Shown: in pieces, positions 13,881 to 15,759 of the stretch | How the letters are laid out: each line of letters starts with the position of its first letter | How positions within the stretch are numbered: position 1 is the first letter of the stretch | Origin: JBNJDJ01 sp051744845 | Lineage (GTDB): Bacteria > Bacillota > Clostridia > Peptostreptococcales > Acidaminobacteraceae | Length of the DNA: 15,759 bases | NCBI GenBank assembly: GCA_051744845.1 | Contig: JBNJDJ010000047.1 | Location: forward strand, 1-15,759 | Reading direction: 5' to 3' | Notes under the pieces: model-generated | What the model was told of the DNA's origin: nothing | What the model saw: only the letters and a program-made list of their open reading frames with translations | The model's database searches: none | Translations under genes and position numbers: made by a program

Positions 13881-14584
13881 TAATCAATAGAAATATTTTC
13901 AATAACCCAAGTATTATTTTCGCCTTTATAGCAAGTAAATGTTATATTATTCCCAGATTCTAATTTATTAACTATTTCTTTTTCTTGTTTTGATAATTTT
14001 AATGATAAAAAGTTATTTTTATAATTTGCATTTTTTTTAAAATCACTATTTTCACTTATATTAACTTCAATGAAATTATTATCAATTTGTCCTATATATG
14101 TACCTTTTACTTTTTTAAATTTAAGTTTATTACTTTCTTTATCTAGTTTTTCTTCTTCAAAGTCTAATTTTGCATCTAGATCAAACTCTTGATTAGCATT
14201 AACTTTTAGCAAAAGAGTTGGATACGTTATTACTTGTGTAACCATCTCATCTGATGACGGTTTATCTAAATCAATTATAAATTCAACTAATTTATCTGAT
14301 TGATTTACATTTTTAATTTTTAATGAATATCCACCAGTCTTTCTCCTTCCAGCACTTAAAAGTAAAAACTTATCATTTTTACTAACATTAAATTTATAAA
14401 CTCCATAACTTTTTCTATTATTTTCATACCAATCTTTAATTTCTTCATCTTCTATATTTTCTAAACTAGCTATCTCATAATCAAATTCTAAAGACTTATT
14501 TGTATCATTTTTTTCTTGATTATTACAAGCAGTTACTAATAAACCTATTAAAATTAAAAATATAATATAGAAATTTTTTTTCAT
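13880..14584 (-). CDS. Lipoprotein with PrcB-like domain
   Basis: 234 residues. Signal peptide with lipobox LVTAC; Cys20 would be lipidated, anchoring the protein to the outer face of the membrane, followed by a short Asn/Lys-rich linker. Residues about 58-130 fit the PrcB C-terminal domain (YKFNVSKNDKFLLLSAGRRKTGGYSLKI, then VITYPTLLLKV). Residues about 157-232 are a second beta-rich region beginning KGTYIGQIDNNFIEV and ending FTCYKGENNTWVIENI, a combination I associate with clostridial exported proteins. PrcB was named from a protease complex of oral spirochaetes; here no protease is nearby, so the role is unknown. GGAGG is about 7 bases before the ATG at 14584. It is the first gene of the unit continuing into EAL, CheY-like and CheX-like genes. 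Confidence 0.8.
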   Translation of the reverse strand: MKKNFYIIFLILIGLLVTACNNQEKNDTNKSLEFDYEIASLENIEDEEIKDWYENNRKSYGVYKFNVSKNDKFLLLSAGRRKTGGYSLKIKNVNQSDKLVEFIIDLDKPSSDEMVTQVITYPTLLLKVNANQEFDLDAKLDFEEEKLDKESNKLKFKKVKGTYIGQIDNNFIEVNISENSDFKKNANYKNNFLSLKLSKQEKEIVNKLESGNNITFTCYKGENNTWVIENISID

Positions 14585-14631
14585 ATTTTGCCTCCTAAAA
14601 TTTAATCCTTTTGAAATACTATATTAATATA

Positions 14632-14640
14632 ATTATAACA
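14632..14640 (-). promoter_or_regulatory. Extended -10 promoter of the lipoprotein-EAL-CheY-CheX unit
   Basis: Minus strand TG-T-TATAAT: a perfect -10 box with the extended TG motif, about 47 bases before the lipoprotein ATG. The -35 (TTATTT, 17 bases up) is weak, as is common for extended -10 promoters. It lies downstream of the arsA terminator, so the unit starts independently. Confidence 0.6.
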
Positions 14641-14697
14641 GATTATTTATAAAAAAATAATTTTATTGTATTTTTTATACTTTTTTAATATTTATCG

Positions 14698-14748
14698 AAA
14701 AAAAATACTCTTAAAACATTTAGATAATACTAATTATTTTAAGAGTAT
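14698..14748 (-). terminator. Intrinsic terminator after arsA
   Basis: 12-bp perfect stem ATACTCTTAAAA / TTTTAAGAGTAT (14705-14716 and 14737-14748) with a 20-base loop that can add a small inner TTAG/CTAA stem, then eight T on the minus strand. It is 16 bases after the arsA stop. Confidence 0.82.
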
Positions 14749-14764
14749 ACAATAAAAATTATAT

Positions 14765-15759
14765 TTAATTTATTAAATCATATAATTTGTTTCCTTTTAA
14801 ATTCTCAGGGATCCATTTAACAACAGCAAAATTTTCATTTGATATATCATTTACTTTATTAATCCACTCTACTTCATTATTTGCTTTAACTTTTAAAATT
14901 TTGTTTGTTGTATCAGTTTTGTAAAAACTTGAATTAATCAACCACCATTTAGAAAAAATCCCTGCTCTTTTTAAATCATCTTCTAACCTTTTAGCTTCAA
15001 ATACTGGTGTAGCTTCAGCTAAAGTAACAATTATTACTTCAGTCAAGTCAGAATTTTTTAATTTAGGCAATAATCTTTTTACCGATTCAGGAATTTCACC
15101 TTGTGATCTTTCTATTTCTTTATGATAACTTTCTGTTGAATCAAGTAATAATAATGTATGACCAGTTGGAGCTGTATCAATAACTACAATTTCATCTTCA
15201 GATTTATCTACAACTTGTGCAAAAGCTCTAAAAACTGCTATTTCTTGAGTACAAGGTGAGCGCAAATCTTCTTTTAAATATTCTAAATCATCTTCACTCA
15301 TATCATCTTTTGCTCGATTTAAAACTTCCTTTTTATATTTTTCAAGCTCTTCTTTCTCATCAATACTACTAAGTGATATATTTTCACTATCATTTATTAC
15401 AAACTTTAAATGAGATGCTGGATCAGTTGTAGTTAAATGAACTTTTTTTCCTTTATTAGCCAATCCAAGTGCTATTGATGCCGCAATTGTTGTTTTACCA
15501 ACACCACCTTTACCCATCGTAAAAATTACTTTTTTATCATTTTTCTCTAAATCATCAATAATATCATTTACATTTTTACCATTATTAACGATTGTTTTAT
15601 TACTATTATATTCTACATTATCATTTGAAAGGAAAGAACGTATATTTTTTAACCCTGTGATATTATAAGGTCTTAAAGGTATTTTATATTTTTCTAATCT
15701 TTTAAAATAATCTGACATATTAGATAAAGCATTTTTTTGTTTTTTATAGATTTGCTCAG
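14765..15759 (-). CDS. arsA: ArsA arsenite-pump ATPase, C-terminal half (5' end beyond window)
   Basis: About 330 codons in frame to the right edge. The first in-window ATG (15718) is not a credible start: no ribosome site precedes it, the frame stays open upstream (reading EQIYKKQKNALSN) and the sequence after it, YKIPLRPYNITGLKNIR, is the linker that in double-domain ArsA joins the A1 and A2 halves. The A2 half shows the P-loop GKGGVGKT, TTTDPASHL, RSPCTQEIAVF (its Cys matches metalloid-binding Cys422 of E. coli ArsA) and DTAPTGHTLLLLD, the ADP/ATP-responsive signature. ArsA is a soluble ATPase that docks on ArsB and drives arsenite or antimonite export. The rest of the gene, and probably further ars genes, lies to the right. 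This is the end of that operon, as a terminator follows directly. Confidence 0.93.
   Translation of the reverse strand, partial: EQIYKKQKNALSNMSDYFKRLEKYKIPLRPYNITGLKNIRSFLSNDNVEYNSNKTIVNNGKNVNDIIDDLEKNDKKVIFTMGKGGVGKTTIAASIALGLANKGKKVHLTTTDPASHLKFVINDSENISLSSIDEKEELEKYKKEVLNRAKDDMSEDDLEYLKEDLRSPCTQEIAVFRAFAQVVDKSEDEIVVIDTAPTGHTLLLLDSTESYHKEIERSQGEIPESVKRLLPKLKNSDLTEVIIVTLAEATPVFEAKRLEDDLKRAGIFSKWWLINSSFYKTDTTNKILKVKANNEVEWINKVNDISNENFAVVKWIPENLKGNKLYDLIN

Overview
The window is very AT-rich with dense, mostly short-spaced genes, strong Gram-positive style ribosome binding sites (AGGAGG variants), intrinsic terminators with U-tracts and several families typical of low-GC Firmicutes (copper amine oxidase N-terminal stalk domain, DUF2007, PrcB-type lipoprotein, YgaP-like DUF2892 protein). 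I read it as chromosomal DNA of an anaerobic, Clostridia-like bacterium. All genes but one (the small DUF2892 protein) are on the minus strand. I saw no tRNA, rRNA, CRISPR array, insertion sequence or phage gene.

Layout, left to right. (1) 1-1600: a UbiA/MenA-type prenyltransferase cut by the window start, preceded in transcription by a stand-alone HD-GYP protein (c-di-GMP phosphodiesterase type). (2) 1772-2008: a DUF2892 membrane protein on the plus strand, sharing a hairpin terminator with the convergent stalk-domain exported protein (2022-2996), whose gene has a textbook ECF sigma promoter (GGAAC, 16 bases, CGTC). (3) 3112-3351: DUF2007 protein with its own promoter and a terminator that overlaps its last codons. 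(4) 3421-11157: a five-gene minus-strand run, in transcription order SNF2 helicase, SWIM zinc-finger protein, flippase-like membrane protein, membrane glycosyltransferase fused to a degenerate phosphoesterase domain, and UDP-sugar epimerase GalE. Gaps are 0-18 bases and one good sigma-A promoter, wrapped in an inverted repeat, stands in front. (5) 11495-14584: PrcB-type lipoprotein, EAL phosphodiesterase, CheY-like receiver and a CheX-like protein carrying an N-terminal MshEN/GspE-N-like module. This looks like one transcription unit ending at a strong terminator. (6) 14765-15759: the C-terminal half of an ArsA arsenite-pump ATPase, whose reading frame runs past the right edge without a stop, ending at its own terminator.

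How they may work together: three proteins point to c-di-GMP signalling (HD-GYP, EAL and possibly the MshEN-like module), with the CheX/CheY pair as a phosphorelay element outside a chemotaxis operon. The flippase, glycosyltransferase and GalE fit synthesis of a glycolipid or envelope glycan, with GalE supplying UDP-galactose and possibly UDP-GalNAc. Why they follow a SNF2/SWIM pair is not explained by any function I know. Four starts were moved downstream from the longest possible reading frame because the ribosome binding site lies inside or right beside the extra codons (stalk protein, GalE, SWIM protein, EAL protein). The most notable items are the pseudo-phosphoesterase/glycosyltransferase fusion, the MshEN-CheX architecture and the ECF promoter.
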